The notes below the pieces were generated by a model that was not told the origin of the DNA, made no database searches, and worked only from the letters and a program-made list of their open reading frames with translations. DNA of 5,323 bases from CAYYJS01 sp964472315 (GTDB lineage: Bacteria; Verrucomicrobiota; Kiritimatiellia; UBA8416): assembly GCA_964472315.1 (NCBI GenBank), contig CAYYJS010000093.1:1-5323 (forward strand). Direction: 5' to 3'. The number at the start of each line of letters is the position of its first letter. Position 1 is the first letter of the stretch. This document shows, piece after piece, positions 5,321 through 5,323 of the stretch. Position numbers and translations under genes: made by a program.

Positions 5321-5323
5321 GGC

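Overview
The window is GC-rich bacterial DNA with high third-position GC. It comes from a Gram-negative (LPS-making) organism, because it carries a complete arabinose-5-phosphate isomerase gene of the Kdo branch. Three features point loosely to the Planctomycetota-Verrucomicrobiota-Kiritimatiellota (PVC) group. These are a secreted-type glycosidase whose reading frame ends in a 'Phe-Phe-Arg-Val' tail, a kelch-propeller/sodium-symporter fusion, and a KdsD with the GVGKNLH loop variant. The phylum assignment is inference from remembered family habits, not a database result.

Layout, left to right. (1) Bases 1-509 hold the 3' end of a GH5-type glycoside hydrolase. Its frame stays open and coding-like for 47 more codons after a TAA at 507-509, to a TGA at 651-653, which suggests that a C-terminal module has been cut off by one nonsense change. 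(2) Bases 654-1190 contain no convincing gene. They hold two imperfect stem-loops, a 15-base motif repeated after the symporter gene, a 16-base tandem duplication, and a short minus-strand stretch with gene-like codon use. (3) Bases 1201-4065 encode a 954-residue protein: signal peptide, kelch-like beta-propeller resembling the cyclically permuted mutarotase family, then a full sodium:solute symporter (SSS) domain. (4) Bases 4066-4216 are a short inter-gene stretch with hairpins and a possible 42-codon coupled ORF. (5) Bases 4217-4292, minus strand, encode tRNA-Arg(TCG) with CCA included; its 3' half takes part in a strong inverted repeat with the trailer. (6) Bases 4349-5320, minus strand, encode KdsD (SIS domain plus CBS pair).

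How the parts may work together: the GH5 enzyme would cleave polysaccharide outside the cytoplasm. The propeller-symporter would convert a sugar anomer or epimer in the periplasm and import it with sodium. The two genes are separated by more than 500 bases, so they are neighbours rather than a proven operon. kdsD and the tRNA lie on the opposite strand, converge on the symporter gene and belong to housekeeping functions.

No mobile element, CRISPR array or phage gene is visible. The most unusual items are the propeller-SSS fusion with a shortened TM8 sodium-site segment, the nonsense-split GH5 tail, and the tRNA/trailer inverted repeat.
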